This document shows positions 10,203-20,208 of a stretch of 64,000 nucleotides of DNA, piece by piece. The stretch is from Annulohypoxylon bovei var. microspora (lineage: Eukaryota; Ascomycota; Sordariomycetes; Xylariales; Hypoxylaceae). The first letter of the stretch is position 1. Every line of letters begins with the position of its first letter. Under the pieces are notes generated by a model that saw only the letters and a list, made by a program, of their open reading frames with translations, made no database searches and was not told the DNA's origin. Location of the stretch: assembly GCA_022836615.1 (NCBI GenBank), contig MU405217.1:248001-312000 (forward strand), in the 5' to 3' direction. The position numbers and the translations under genes are program-made.

Positions 10203-11199
10203 GTCGGTGATGAAGTTACGATGACGACGACGACGACGATGATGATGGCGGTGATGGTACGGTGCGATTAGCTCTGTGTACCGAAGTACGGAGAGGCCGG
10301 ATTGGCATTGCGCTGTATTGAACGCTGGATACCCCCTATAGCCTATAGGTATTACCTAAACTACTAGTAAGTACCTGAATGAGACCTACATATTCCGCGA
10401 CCGGAAATCCTATACCAAATATTGAAAACTCCAGCCTATGGTAAACCTTGATGACTTGCTGATCTTCAGCCGTATGGTATCAGATACCGGGACCTAATTT
10501 CCACTTACGTGAGTGGCATGGCCTCGCTGTTGATTACCTACTTGGGTACCTAGGTAGGTAGCACTAAGGTAAAGGAAATACTTCTTGGCATCAGCCAGCT
10601 GAGCTGCGCTGTCAGAATGGCGTCAAATTTAGTACTTCGTATACCTATCCCCTGTATTACTTAATCAGCACTTTCCGCTAGCCACAAGGTATAAAGTCCT
10701 TAGTTAAGCAAGACAGGGGATAACCTAGGACACAATATATGTAAGCACGCAGAGCACTAAATTTGACGCTATTCTAGCTGTCAATAAATCTGCCTTGACA
10801 CGAATAGATCCTGCCTACGTTCTAAGCATATAATTGGTACGTAGTTACGAGCATTGCATATAAAGTCATATTCGTATGCCAAAAATTCCGTATGTCCGAT
10901 TTTACCCTACCCTACCTATCCGTACCTATCCTCGTGCAAACCAATAGTACAATTTCAGTAATCAATGACACAACGCCGTCCATATTGCTCTCCGTAGAAC
11001 CTATACTCCGTACATGTGTCCCTGGGGTAATTTCCTCCCCTTTTCGCATCCATGTGACTTAGTAGAAACCTGCTAGTTGAAACCACTCTGTACTCATTTT
11101 CCCTTCTTTTGCGAGCCGGTGGGATTGTGTTTCATGCTGCAGTACTGTATAACGCAATGTCTTGCTACTCATAGTACTCAGGTAGGCAAGACAGCCAAT
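10203..11199. other. Convergent 3' spacer with GAC/GAT microsatellite
   Basis: Lies between the stops of the ANCHR-like and LMBD1-like genes. It starts with a GAC/GAT trinucleotide tract at about 10219-10250 and holds a TACCTAGGTA palindrome at 10547-10556. No gene is supported. Confidence 0.5.
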
Positions 11200-13002
11200 T
11201 TACACTCCAGACCCAGCTCCATTCCCACTTCCACTCCCGTCCGACCCTCGCTTTGGGCGGCCCGTAATATCCTGCCACGTAGCGCCGAACCTGCGTCCCG
11301 TGCTAGCTAATAATCCCTCTTCCTCGTCCGCCTCAGCCTCCTCGTCGATCTCGCTGAGATTCAACTTCGGGGCGCGGAACAAGCTAGTCAGGAACACTAT
11401 GAGGAACACGCCCAAGAACGCGAACTGCGCCCAGAAGGCCACGGCGCCGAACACGGGCCAGTTTAGCGTAACGCGGTTCAGGAACGTCGACATGACGGTC
11501 GATGTGCAAACCTGCTGCTGATGCCTGCCCTCTCGCGAACGCGCATCTGCCCATTCAGAGCACGGCTTGACCGCCTCGGGAGTTTCGCTACAGTCGGGGT
11601 TCGAGAACGGGAAGCGGGGCGGCAGATCGCAAAACGTCTGGGTGCCGTAGCTCGCGTACTGGGGTGCCACCATCATAGCCACCGCATAATTGATCCCTAG
11701 CATCATAAGCGCTAACATGACCGTCGCGATTAGCAGGGCCTGCGGCATCGTCCGGCCTTTGCGGATCTGGAAGATGCGCAGCCAGAGGAAGCGGATGCCG
11801 ATAGCTGCCACGCCAGAGATGGAACTGCTGAAGAAGAGTAAGATCAGGAGCGCCATGAGAACGTAGTCCACGGGGAAGGCCTTGGCGGTCTGCACGAAAA
11901 TCCAGTTGATAGGCTGGAAGACGTTGATGTGTGCGAGAATGTACCCGCAGTGCTCTTTGCAGACAGAATTGGCGGCCTTGTCGATTCCGGTGATCAACAT
12001 AGAGACCCAGATAAGTAATGCGAGTACAATGAGAAGAATGCCTCCAATGAGCTTGAGTGGTCGGAATACTGCGCATATCTTAGACCATACCTTTACGATG
12101 AAGCTCTTGCCTTCTCCCTGAGCCTCCGCGGCGAGTCGTTCTCGTCGGACGAGTGTTCGCTCTTGGCGGGCGAGGGCTTCCAGTTCACGCCTATCTTTGT
12201 GCGGCATTCCATCTGATCGACCAGCATTGCGCATCTCAATCTGTCGTTGGCGCTCCCTGTTCTGCTCCAGCTGCGAAGCAGTATTCTCGGACAATTGCGG
12301 CGCGGATACGGAGGGAGCGGATTTAATGAATGAGACGGGGAGGAGGGCGAGACCAGCTCCGGTGTATAGAATGTATAGTAGCGTTCCGAGAGTAATCAGC
12401 AAGCCTACGCCAAATGTAAGTGCTTTCTCGCCATGGTTCTCGTCGAGGAGGCGCTTGAAGAAGTCGAGGTCGAGATGTTTGCCACCACCGCGAGATCCGG
12501 CAGCGGGGACGAAGAAGCCGACGAGGAAGATAATAACGATTAAGAGTATGAAGGCAATCGTGTACTTGAAGGCGCCCCAGAGGCGACTGCCGAAGGTCTG
12601 GTTACCCTCCTGCTCCTCAACCTCGTCGTATTCTTCATACCAGAAGTACGAGAAGGGAATGATAAGTAGACATAGAAGGGCGTCGAAGCTGTAAAGACAG
12701 TAATAAACGACCTTGAGCGTGAAAAGGATATGGTCGATACGCGCGTCAGTGGCCCAATGTTTCTTGGTACCGAGGGCTGTGGACGTTGTGGAGGAAACAA
12801 GGGCGATGTCGACAGGGAGAAGGAGGACGGTAGCGAGGATGGAGGTAAGACTAATGATGGCAACAATGCTAACGATCGCGGATCGCTCGCGAGGGGTTTG
12901 CCATGTAAATGTTGTAATGCTAGCAACGATTAAGGCTAAGACAACTGCAACGGCGTAAGTCACCCATATGAGGGAAGTCTGAACGTAGCCTTGGGCAGCC
13001 AT
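11200..13002 (-). CDS. LMBR1-like membrane protein, probable lysosomal cobalamin transporter
   Basis: 600 aa in one exon. About nine transmembrane segments are visible, beginning with SLIWVTYAVAVVLALIVASI (~10-30), then IVSIVAIISLTSILATVLLL and later hydrophobic blocks to VAFWAQFAFLGVFLIVFLTS. A long charged cytosolic loop (ENTASQLEQNRERQRQ to RLAAEAQGEGK, ~245-300) sits mid-protein, as in LMBD1 relatives. The tail is acidic and Gly/Ser-rich. Human LMBD1 works with ABCD4 in vacuolar or lysosomal cobalamin export. The fungal members carry the same name by homology although many fungi do not use cobalamin, so the substrate is uncertain. The ATG at 13000-13002 directly precedes the first membrane segment region. 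Confidence 0.85.
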   Translation of the reverse strand: MAAQGYVQTSLIWVTYAVAVVLALIVASITTFTWQTPRERSAIVSIVAIISLTSILATVLLLPVDIALVSSTTSTALGTKKHWATDARIDHILFTLKVVYYCLYSFDALLCLLIIPFSYFWYEEYDEVEEQEGNQTFGSRLWGAFKYTIAFILLIVIIFLVGFFVPAAGSRGGGKHLDLDFFKRLLDENHGEKALTFGVGLLITLGTLLYILYTGAGLALLPVSFIKSAPSVSAPQLSENTASQLEQNRERQRQIEMRNAGRSDGMPHKDRRELEALARQERTLVRRERLAAEAQGEGKSFIVKVWSKICAVFRPLKLIGGILLIVLALLIWVSMLITGIDKAANSVCKEHCGYILAHINVFQPINWIFVQTAKAFPVDYVLMALLILLFFSSSISGVAAIGIRFLWLRIFQIRKGRTMPQALLIATVMLALMMLGINYAVAMMVAPQYASYGTQTFCDLPPRFPFSNPDCSETPEAVKPCSEWADARSREGRHQQQVCTSTVMSTFLNRVTLNWPVFGAVAFWAQFAFLGVFLIVFLTSLFRAPKLNLSEIDEEAEADEEEGLLASTGRRFGATWQDITGRPKRGSDGSGSGNGAGSGV

Positions 13003-13492
13003 TTTGACGATGCTGATGGTAAGCGTTCACAGCTGCTGCTAAGGGTAATGGAATTAGAATGGTAAATAAGAATTGGACATTGGAAGAAGTAGGTTTGACG
13101 CAGGTAATAGACAATATTACCCCGCGTTGCTGAGAGAAATGGAAGATTGGAATGTCGCGTTGTTGTTGATGCACGAAGTATCGATGGAGCTTTTTGGCCT
13201 TTTGAGCTTTTGGGTCAGCTCCAATGTCATGACGTAAATCCCTCCTTTTCTGCATAAGCTAAATTTGGAACGTTGCATGCATGTAACGCGCTTGTGCAAC
13301 CAGCTTTTATCGGTTAAACGCTAAAGCAAGGATTATGTAAGCATTCTTTTTATCGAGCGGAAGGATGTAAACCAATAAAGTTCATAATTTTGACAACACT
13401 TGAATAACTGAAAACATAAAATTACCTATTACCAAGCTTCAAATTATGAATATTCCATTAAATAATATAAGTTATGAGCCCCTTTTTTTCAG
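13003..13492. other. Promoter region of the LMBD1-like gene
   Basis: 490 bp between the LMBD1-like start and the downstream end of the surface-protein gene, both on the minus strand. It is AT-rich on its right side. No further feature is recognised. Confidence 0.4.
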
Positions 13493-14757
13493 TCATCCTT
13501 GAAGCTCATATCGTATGACCGTCTCCAATTCCTGAGGAACTTCTTTTCCTTGGAGCTCCAATTCCGAATTGGTAGGAGACTGGAGCTCAGAACGTGTTGC
13601 GTTCCCATCTAGTTCCCCACCCGCATTCACATCTCCTAGGAGTTCTGAGCGCGTTGCATTCGCATCCAGTTCGTTTTTGTTAAACTGTACGAGGTTGGCA
13701 TTGCTTCCCTCGAGCTCTGGTTTATGCGTCCTCTCCACGTCGAGTCCTTCTCCTGGTACTGGTGGATCTTGATCATCCACTGTTTTTGCTTCATCTATTC
13801 GTCGTCTCTTACGGTGACGCCTGATCAGAAAGAACCCAAGGCTTAGAAGCAAAACAATCATTATCGTGCCACCTATGCTAGCACCGACGGCAGCTCTTGT
13901 GGATATAGATGGATCCAGTCTCGGAAATGACTCCAGTGAACTCTGTGTATTCCCAGATGTCGTCGAGGTTATAGAAGGTAGACTCGGTCCGCTAGCCAGT
14001 GTTTGCCCTAGAAGGAAGATCCCTTGTGCCGACGCCTGTATCGTGAGCTCACTCGCAGGAACCATATTCGACCCAGGTGCTCCCATTGAAGCGACAGTCA
14101 CCAAATTCATCCGCCCAGGGCCGAATGGAATAGAACTTAGAATTTCACAATTCGGTGCGACTGATACCGCCATGCCTTCAGTGAACGTTCCTTGACAGAC
14201 TTGGACATTCCGGTTAAATCCAAAGCCACTTCATCCACGATGTAAGCATTGCGATATAGTGAATATATAATTACGGCGAGGACGACTTACTTTGGGCAGC
14301 ACCATACACCATCTGGATTTAAAGCACTTGCGGCCGTTGACCACCCTATAGGGCAAGCATTTGCTGGCGAATATGTCTGGTATGGTATCACATAAGTTTG
14401 GTCTGTGGCGTCGAAAATCGACGACTCGGGGAAACATTTGTGAACAGGTTGACTGCAGTGGTTATTCGTAAGAGCTACAGCGAGGCAGTTGTCCGTCCCG
14501 TAGCAGGTGCTTATAGTCAACTCCGTGCATTCTGGAGCAGGCGTAAAGGTCGTGGTAAGCGTTGGGTACGAGGTAGTGTTGGGCGGGACATTTGCCATTG
14601 CTACGACGTACGCACTTGTCTAGTGTTCAACTGAAGGATATTCGACTTGCGAACAAGTTGGGAATGGCAAATCTTAAGCTTACAGCATTGGGAGAAACAG
14701 CAATCCTAAGATCTGCATCAACTTTTCTTGCTGTGGTCCCCGACTTTGAGTATCCAT
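13493..14757 (-). CDS. Cysteine-rich single-pass surface protein
   Basis: Assembled as three exons: 14757-14684, 14614-14291 and 14228-13493 (377 aa). Donors are GTAAGC and GTAAGT; acceptors are AAG in both cases. The first exon is short and encodes a hydrophobic stretch (MQILGLLFLPML) that acts as a signal peptide once joined to AYVVAMANVPP. Without it the protein would begin at 14598 and lack a signal. The ectodomain has about ten cysteines, including a WCCPNGF motif created across the second splice junction, then a Ser/Thr-rich stalk. One membrane helix lies at ~249-268 (ASIGGTIMIVLLLSLGFFLI), followed by the stop-transfer RRHRKRRR. The cytosolic tail holds two copies of NATRSEL. The layout matches fungal wall sensors of the WSC/Mid2 type, but it is not a clear member of either. 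The first exon is less certain than the rest. Confidence 0.65.
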
Positions 14758-15840
14758 GGTAGACAAGGCTGCGTGGATGGCTCGTGCGATACTGGGCCGA
14801 CCAATTATGGCTGTCGATATTCTTAATATTCCCCTGAAAGACGATACACGACCTTGGCGGGATCTACTGTGCCGCAGGATATTAGGCCATTCACTTAAAG
14901 TCAGGGTGATATGGAACGAGTTCGCTCGAGCTTGCTAAAAGCGCTTTTGCTTCATATCGCATTTACATTGCACTTATGTCGGGCTGTGCTGCTTTGCGAC
15001 CTGGTCAAATGAGATGTCTAAGCCGGATTGATCAGCATAGCTAACCTCCGACAATTGCAACGATAATAACACCTGCGATATTGTTCAAGTTATAGTTAGA
15101 AGCTGATGGTTCTCCTGGAAAGGTATTGAACAAAAATTAATCCATATCTAGGTAGGTATGGTTGAGGACCTAAGTAGACACCTGGATATGGCTAACACTC
15201 GAGTGTGGATCGAATGCACACCCATTGTCGGAGTGGGAATTACTCCTTTAAAAGGAAAATATCAAAACCTGGGGTGACCCGCCACTCTTTCACTGAGGTT
15301 ATATGGTGTAATAAATCTACATCCAGTCACCAACTTGAGGAGACTTAAAAAATAACGATATTTCAGTTGCCTTTCCAGACTGCTACCAATATAGAAAGAT
15401 TCGAACCAGGCGACGTGTCACCCCCAAGAACTCAAACCTCTCATCTGCATTTCGGAATAGTTCAGCCCAATCACGTAATTCTCTTTCCTTCGCGTTCTAG
15501 ATCGAAGTCATGACCAGGTCAAAACTCACCATTCGAGTCTTCATGTCCTTCGGTATCTCGCCCGACCCCGGCGAAACCATACCACTGACGATGATTTTGG
15601 CGTTCGGCTTCAGAGCTCTATAGGATACTTTTCTAGGGAATGATGATAGCCATTTCATAACTTTTTAAGTCAATACCCGTGATTAAACGTTCCTAGATTG
15701 CAAGATAATGGTCCACCAGCACTTTAGCTTTTGAACCATTCCTTGCCAGGTAGGATAATTATAGTATATTTTCCTGACTCAATTAGACATCGGATCAAAA
15801 ATGCGTCACTATCAAAAATGGCAAACTTTTGCGTTACAAT
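14758..15840. other. Gene-free spacer
   Basis: Upstream of the divergent surface-protein and Ldh2-family genes. No coding sequence, RNA gene or strong repeat is recognised. Confidence 0.45.
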
Positions 15841-16149
15841 TAAATGACATAACCTATCGGAGATTCCCCGACCCCAGATACCTATAGGGGCGGAGAACCT
15901 CGGCATAGGCCCGTTCGAGTTGGGGAATCCTTCGGCAACGGGACCGGTCCGAGTTCGGAGCAACCGACCGGATGACTGTCCGGGTGCCGGGACGAGTATT
16001 ACCGCATACAGACTTAAATATTTCACCTCTAACCACCCATACAAGGCCATCTCAATCCAGTGTAGCAACCATCCATAATCTTCACTTATCCGCCTACAAA
16101 CTTCCGATTACCACCGTCTAGCCAATCCACCTAATTAACAAACCCAAAA
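15841..16149 (+). promoter_or_regulatory. Promoter of the Ldh2-family gene with CGG-triplet cluster
   Basis: A locally GC-rich block at about 15890-16000 holds many CGG/CCG triplets, including CGG-N5-CCG at 15956-15966. Such spaced inverted triplets are the usual targets of fungal Zn2Cys6 regulators. A CA-rich leader then runs to the ATG at 16150. Binding is inferred only. Confidence 0.35.
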
Positions 16150-17306
16150 ATGGCCTCGACTTCAACCACCCAACCTCCCCCCGACGCCAAGCTCTACGTC
16201 GAAGCGGCCGAAGCCCGCAAGTTCGTCGAGGCGGTGCTGGCCGGGAACGGGGTGCCCGCCTCCAGCGCCGCGGTCGTGGCGTCGTGCCTGGTGGCCGCGG
16301 ACCTGCGGGGCGTCGACACGCACGGCATCAACCGGATCCCGTCGTACATGGCGCGCGTGCGCGCCGGCGTGCTCGACGGCGCCGCCGCCCCCGCGCTGAC
16401 CCGGGTCACGCCCGTCGTCGCCCAGGTCGACGGCCGCAACGGCTTCGGGTTCCTGGCCGCGGCGCTGGGCATGAGCGAGGCGTGCGCCATGGCGCGCGAG
16501 TTCGGCGTCGGCATGGTCAGCGTCAAGCGCTCGAACCACTACGGCATGAGCGCCTGGATCGTGCAGCAGGCCATCGATGCGGGTATGATGAGCCTGGTGT
16601 TCACGAACTCGAGCCCGGCGCTGCCGGTCTTCGGCGGCAGGAGCAAGTTGATGGGGGTCTCGCCTATTGCGTGTGGCGCCCCGGGCGGCCGGGAGAAGCC
16701 GTTTATCTTGGACATGGCGCCGTCCGTGGCGGCGCGGGGGAAGATATATAAGGCGAAGAGGAGGGGGGAGAAGATCCCGTTGGACTGGGCTTTGGATGCC
16801 GAAGGAAGACCAACCGATGACCCGGCTGCTGCTTTGGAGGGAGTCATGTTGCCCATGGGAGGACCTAAGGGCTCGGCATTGGCGATTATGATGGATGTAT
16901 TCTCAGGGGTACTATCAGGTGAGGATCCTACTAGGTACAACTAATATGACACAATTGCTTTCTACTAAATCAAAGACATACAGGTTCAGCATTTGCAGGC
17001 GGAGTCACAGGCCCGTACGACCCAAGCAAACCCTCAGATGTCGGCCACTTTCTCGTAGCTATAAAGCCCGACTTGTTTATGAGTCTCGACGACTTCCGGG
17101 AACGGATGGACTTCCTTCACCAACGAGTTGTTGGCTCAGATAAAGCCGCCGGCGTTGAACGCATCTACTTCCCTGGCGAGCTCGAGCAATTGACCCAAGA
17201 AGAAAGGGAAAAGACGGGAATTCCTTTAGTGCAAGCAGAGATCGATGCCCTGAATGAGGAGGCGAAGAAAGTTGGAAAACCCCCTATTGTGGTCAAAGGC
17301 TCGTGA
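16150..17306 (+). CDS. Ldh2/malate dehydrogenase family NAD(P)-dependent oxidoreductase
   Basis: Predicted 363 aa from exons 16150-16918 and 16984-17306. The intron starts GTGAGG and ends ACATACAG, and splicing restores the family sequence GVLSGSAFAGG. This family reduces or oxidises 2-keto/2-hydroxy acids (malate, L-lactate, ureidoglycolate, diketogulonate) and has a fold distinct from classical MDH/LDH. Diagnostic motifs are DTHG at 56-59, the catalytic-His motif SNHYG at 128-132, TNSSPALPVFGG, the ILDMAPSVAARGKI block and MGGPKGSALA. Length is normal. There is no targeting signal, so it is probably cytosolic. It converges on the dehydratase gene with only 159 bp between stops. The exact substrate cannot be read from sequence; the neighbour suggests a sugar-acid intermediate. 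The first 600 bp are very GC-rich. Confidence 0.87.
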
Positions 17307-17465
17307 TGTTGCAAAATTTCAAATATTCAACGACATCAATAGTGTATTTATATTTGTCCAAATCGAAACTAAAATTCAAGTCGATATCACGGCGATATTC
17401 CTAAATGATGATTTATTTCCACATACAATCCACGATGTCTCATTAGTTTCCCCCAAACCAATTAA

Positions 17466-19565
17466 TCAACCCCCAAACCCAGCCGTCAAAAACCCAAAAT
17501 CCGCCCCCTGATCCGCCTGATTGACTTCCCTCATATACAAACCCCTATACCCCCTCATCTGCTCCCTCGTCTTCCACGGGTGCCCCGAGCCGTCTCTCGC
17601 CACCTCTTCCCTCCTCTCCACCCTCCTGCGCTCGATCTCCTCGTCGCTAATCTCCACCCTCAGCACCCTACTTTCCACATCGCACGTGACCACGTCCCCG
17701 TCCCGCACAACCCCCAGCACGCTCTCCGGGTCCGCGGCCTCGGGGGAGACATGCAGGACGATGGTGCCGCCCGCCGTGCCGCTCATGCGGCCGTCCGAGA
17801 CGCGCAGCATATCCGCGACGCCGCGCGCGGCCAGCTTGCGGGGGATCGGCACGAGCCCGGCCTCGGGCATGCCGGGGTTGCCGACGGGCCCGATGTTCTG
17901 CAGCACGAGCACGCTGTCCGCGGCGACGTCGAGGTCCTCGCCGTCGATGCGCCGCGCCAGGTCCGCCGACCCCGCGAACACGACCGCGCGCCCCGAGTGC
18001 CTGAGCAGCCGTCGGTCCTTCGACGCGCTGGCCTTCATGACCGCGCCGCCCGGCGCGAGGTTCCCGTGCAGCACGACGAGCGAGGAGCGCGGGTATAGCG
18101 GCGCGTCGAAGGGCTGGATGCACCGGAGTTCCTGGGGGACCGGGATGACGCGCTCGCTGTCTAGGGCCTCGCCGAGCGTCTTGCCGGTGATTGTCAGCGC
18201 GTTGAGGTGGAGGAGCGGTCGCAGTTCCCTGAGTAGCGCGGCCATGCCGCCCGAGTTGTGGAAGTCGCTCATGTAGTTCGCGCCGCTGGGCTTGAGGTCC
18301 ACGAGTAGGGGCGTGCGGCGCCCGATCTCGTCGAATGTGTCGAGGGTGATTGTACCGGCGAGTTTAGGGTGTCGGTTTATGATGGCCAATATGTGCACGA
18401 CTGCGTTCGTGGAGCCGCCGATGGCTTGGAGGACGATTATGGCATTGATGAAGGACTCCCGCGAGAGTAGAGCTTGGGGTTTAAGTTTTTCTCCGGCGGC
18501 GATGATTTTTACGGCGTTGGCGCCTGTTTCTTCGGCGATTCGAAGCCGGGCTGATGATACGGCCGGAGCTGTTGCCCCCTTGAATGGCATGAGCCCGAGC
18601 CCAACTAATATACACGCCACTATAAGAAGAAACGTCAGCGGTTCCCTATCAACCAGGTCCAAAACAGCGAACAGGGGTAATAAGAAATACCAAAATATCC
18701 TCACTTGTACTCGCAGTGCCCATAACCCCACACGTCCCGGCCTACACCTCATTCTTAGCACATGCCTATACTTATCAAGCCCCCTGAAAATCTCAATGAT
18801 ATTTCAAAAACTCACCGTCGGCGCCAACTCCTCATTCAGCGCCGCAATCTCCTCGATATCAATAACGCCTGCTCGATAACTAGCCCAGTTATTGCGACAA
18901 TCGGTACAGGCGCCTATCCTCACACCCCTATGACTCCCGGGCATCATCGGCCCCGTGACAAGGTGCAGGATCGGCTTGTTCGCCGAGATCCCGCCCATCA
19001 GCTGCGCCGGCACCGTCTTGTCGCACCCTATTATCTCCAATTAGCAGCTCCTCCGCACCCCAAAAGCCAACCCCCACGCCCACCCCTAAAAGCTTCGAGT
19101 CGACATACCGCCAATAAGCACCACCCCATCCACGGGCTGCGCCACGATCATCTCCTCGGTGTCCATGCTCATCAGGTTCCTCAGGTACATGCTCGTGGGC
19201 GCGGCGAAGCTCTCGTGGAGGCTGATGGTCGGGAAGTCGATGGCGAGCCCGCCGTTCAGCTGCACGCCCCTCTTGACGGCGTCGATCAGCTGCGGGACGT
19301 TGGCGTGGCACGGGTTGAAGCTGGAGTACGTGTTCACGATGCCCACGATGGGGCGCGCCAGCGCGTCCTCGGAGTAGCCGAGCGCCTTGATGAACACCTT
19401 GCGCAGGAACAGCGAGAAGTGCGCGTCGCCGTACGACGTCAGTCCCCGCCGCATGCCCTGGCTGGTGTCGATCGGCCGCCCGAGGTCGTAGTCCTGGTTG
19501 GGCTGCTCCTCCGCCGCTCCCGCCTCCTCGCGGGCTTTGGCGTTGTCTTGGGCCGGCGATGACAT
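17466..19565 (-). CDS. IlvD/Edd family dehydratase, sugar-acid type
   Basis: Predicted 619 aa from four exons: 19565-19109, 19027-18816, 18741-18705 (37 nt) and 18619-17466. Donors are GTATGT, GTGAGT and GTGAGG, and all acceptors are TAG. The enzyme removes water from a 2,3-dihydroxy acid using an Fe-S cluster. Ligands are visible: FNPC (Cys86), GGCDKTVPAQ (Cys154, with Lys156 of the Mg site) and AGTC in the 37-nt exon (Cys227), next to MGTASTMA. The sequence GACTDCRNNW and the start GLTSYGD resemble the arabonate/xylonate dehydratase branch more than the mitochondrial Ilv3 of branched-chain synthesis, and there is no mitochondrial presequence. The ATG at 19565 is chosen because the upstream frame has no earlier ATG. 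It is likely cytosolic and involved in pentonate or hexonate catabolism. Confidence 0.83.
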
Positions 19566-20208
19566 GGTAGATAAGGCTACGATAGGCAGGTCTCGGAAAT
19601 TATAGAATGTATAAGACGTGATATTCAAGTTTCCTTCATCTTTCAAGTCATTACATATATGTTAATCCCCATTGGGTGACCAGTAGTGCGGGACCCCGGA
19701 CTTGGAGAATCGCGTTAAATAATGCCGAGAGTTGCGGGGATTCTTTATCACGACATACTCTACGATGCTTACCTAACGCCGTAAGAAGAGAATAGTCAAC
19801 AAAGGCACTGCTAGTTAAGGAATGGCAAAGATGAAAAAATCCTGCTAGAGCCAGGATATATAACGTGAGAAAAATTAAATTCGTTGAGTTCATCCCTGCT
19901 GGGTCACTTTTTCCCTAGTCTACATGCAAATGCGCCGCCAACCAACAGATGGTTGTTTAGTGTTCATACGGGGACAGTGATATGGAGAGTAACAGGAGCC
20001 TGGTAATGTAGAAACCAACCCCCCAAAAGCCATTTTTGTTTCCCTCCCGTCTCGCGGCACCGAGCGAGACATTCCTCACCCCTTTCAGATGCCAATCCCG
20101 ATCCGTCGCACAGATGGGCATCAAGGTCACCTACGAGACTCAAGGGAACCTAGCCACCCGCCCATGCATAATCCGTGACCTATATTCGCCAAATAATGAG
20201 AAGTGCAC
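19566..20208. other. Spacer between dehydratase promoter and Ssb 3' end
   Basis: Contains the promoter of the dehydratase and the 3' region of the Hsp70 gene, both transcribed leftwards. No additional gene is supported. Confidence 0.45.

Noticed and set aside
15395..15412. TTCGAA-type T-loop resemblance on the minus strand
   Set aside because: The flanking bases do not form a T-stem and no D or anticodon arm precedes it, so it is not a tRNA.
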